A DNA stretch of 5,638 bases, taken from Desulfovibrionales bacterium. Lineage in GTDB: Bacteria; Desulfobacterota; Desulfovibrionia; Desulfovibrionales; Desulfomicrobiaceae. Every line of letters starts with the position of its first letter. Position 1 is the stretch's first letter. The stretch spans positions 1 to 5,638 of the forward strand of contig JAAYGZ010000315.1 in NCBI GenBank assembly GCA_012727515.1, given 5' to 3'. The notes below the pieces were generated by a model. The model saw nothing but the letters and a program-made list of their open reading frames with translations, made no database searches and was not told where the DNA came from. Positions 4,773 through 5,638 of the stretch are shown piece by piece. Position numbers and translations under genes: made by a program.

Positions 4773-5638
4773 GTGGGTACGTGTCCTGGGTAAACATGAT
4801 CACGCTTAAAGGCGGTACAAGCAGGTTTACAGAATAGGGGCGGTCATGGACTGGAATGGGTTCTGCACGCACAGCACCCATATTGCCGATGCCGCTTCCT
4901 CCATAGACATGACTGTCAGAATTAAGCATCTCACGCCAGATTCCGTCTGTTGGCACACCAACAGCATAGTTTTCGCGTATCACGGGCGTGAAATTACAAA
5001 CAACCAGTATGGCGTGCCCTGCTGCATCTGTGCGAAAATAACTGAGAACGCTTTGCTCCGCGTCATCACAGTTTTCCCAGCAAAAGCCAGCAGAGGAAAA
5101 GTCCTGCTCATGGAGAGCCGGGTAGTTTTTATACGCATGGTTCACATCGCGCACCCAGGCCCTCAGGCCATCATGGGCTGGGAAATTGAGCAGTTCCCAG
5201 TCCAGGGCCTTGTCATGGTTCCATTCATTCCATTGGCCGAATTCTGCACCCATAAAAAGAAGTTTTTTGCCCGGTACAGTAAACATATAGCCAAGCAAGG
5301 CGCGTAAGGTGGCCATTTGTTGCCAGTAATCGCCCGGCATTTTAGAGAGCAGGGCTTTTTTTCCATACACTACTTCATCATGGGACAAGGGCAGGACAAA
5401 ATTTTCCGAATAGGCATACCACAAAAGAAAGGTCAGTAAATTATGGTGATATTTGCGGTACACAGGATCAAGCTCCATGTAACGCAGGGTGTCGTTCATC
5501 CAGCCCATATTCCACTTAAATCCAAAACCCAGGCCACCCAGATAAACAGGCCTGGAGACCATGGGCCATGATGTTGATTCTTCGGCAAAAGTCTGCACAT
5601 CAGGAAATTCCTGATAAATGGCTGTGTTTAATTCTTGC
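4765..5638 (-). CDS. glgB: 1,4-alpha-glucan branching enzyme, C-terminal part
   Basis: GlgB (GH13) cuts alpha-1,4 chains and rejoins them through alpha-1,6 links to branch glycogen. Only the last 290 residues are in the window; the family has about 630-730, so the N-terminal CBM48 domain and the first half of the barrel lie beyond the right edge. The frame is open to the edge: 13 codons precede a GTG at 5598 that should not be taken as a start. Visible landmarks, numbered from the first visible residue, are the acid/base Glu in AEES (residue 19), [20 protein letters not shown] (32-51), the catalytic Asp in LPLSHDEV (residue 87), [20 protein letters not shown] and the C-terminal beta-domain. 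The 68-residue spacing between that Glu and Asp equals E. coli E458-D526. The nucleophile Asp is outside the window. It overlaps malQ by 8 bases. Confidence 0.97.
   Translation of the reverse strand, partial: QELNTAIYQEFPDVQTFAEESTSWPMVSRPVYLGGLGFGFKWNMGWMNDTLRYMELDPVYRKYHHNLLTFLLWYAYSENFVLPLSHDEVVYGKKALLSKMPGDYWQQMATLRALLGYMFTVPGKKLLFMGAEFGQWNEWNHDKALDWELLNFPAHDGLRAWVRDVNHAYKNYPALHEQDFSSAGFCWENCDDAEQSVLSYFRTDAAGHAILVVCNFTPVIRENYAVGVPTDGIWREMLNSDSHVYGGSGIGNMGAVRAEPIPVHDRPYSVNLLVPPLSVIMFTQDTYPHG

Noticed and set aside
4846..5307. 153-codon rightward frame opposite glgB
   Set aside because: It is antisense to well-conserved GlgB sequence.
5596..5598. GTG as the start of a 277-residue glgB
   Set aside because: The frame stays open to the window edge and the 13 upstream codons (ending [11 protein letters not shown]) align with the GlgB family, so the gene is cut by the window edge.

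Overview
The window looks like chromosomal DNA of a sulfate- or sulfite-reducing member of the Desulfovibrionales or a close relative. The main evidence is a full-length DsrC of 105 residues that keeps both conserved C-terminal cysteines and stands alone, away from dsrAB, as in Desulfovibrio. No species is named, because base composition and protein similarity judged by eye cannot go that far.

Layout, left to right. (1) Positions 1 to about 128 are the end of an insertion sequence, probably ISL3 family: the first 18 codons of a leftward-reading transposase, its strong Shine-Dalgarno site and a probable terminal inverted repeat. It abuts the stop codon of hslO. (2) Positions 135-2114 hold two leftward genes 3 bases apart: first a PP-loop, MnmA/ThiI-like protein with an NFACT-R-like C-terminal half, then hslO (Hsp33, a redox-regulated chaperone). 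(3) Positions 2115-2497 are a divergent intergenic region with one candidate promoter in each direction and a leader hairpin. (4) Positions 2498-2665 encode a 55-residue four-cysteine protein of unknown function. (5) Positions 2666-2867 are the dsrC upstream region, with a consensus -35 and a GAAA-loop hairpin, followed by dsrC (2868-3185). (6) A 13-bp-stem bidirectional terminator (3206-3234) separates dsrC from the convergent glycogen genes. (7) Positions 3258-5638 hold malQ and the C-terminal part of glgB, read leftward with glgB first and overlapping by 8 bases.

There are three functional blocks. DsrC is the sulfur-carrying partner of dissimilatory sulfite reductase. The PP-loop/Hsp33 pair is thiol- and ATP-linked (RNA thiolation and oxidative protein quality control). 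GlgB and MalQ build and remodel alpha-1,4/1,6-glucans, and glycogen storage is known in Desulfovibrio. No clearly new multi-gene system is visible. The least understood items are the PP-loop/NFACT-R fusion and the small four-cysteine protein with its structured leader.
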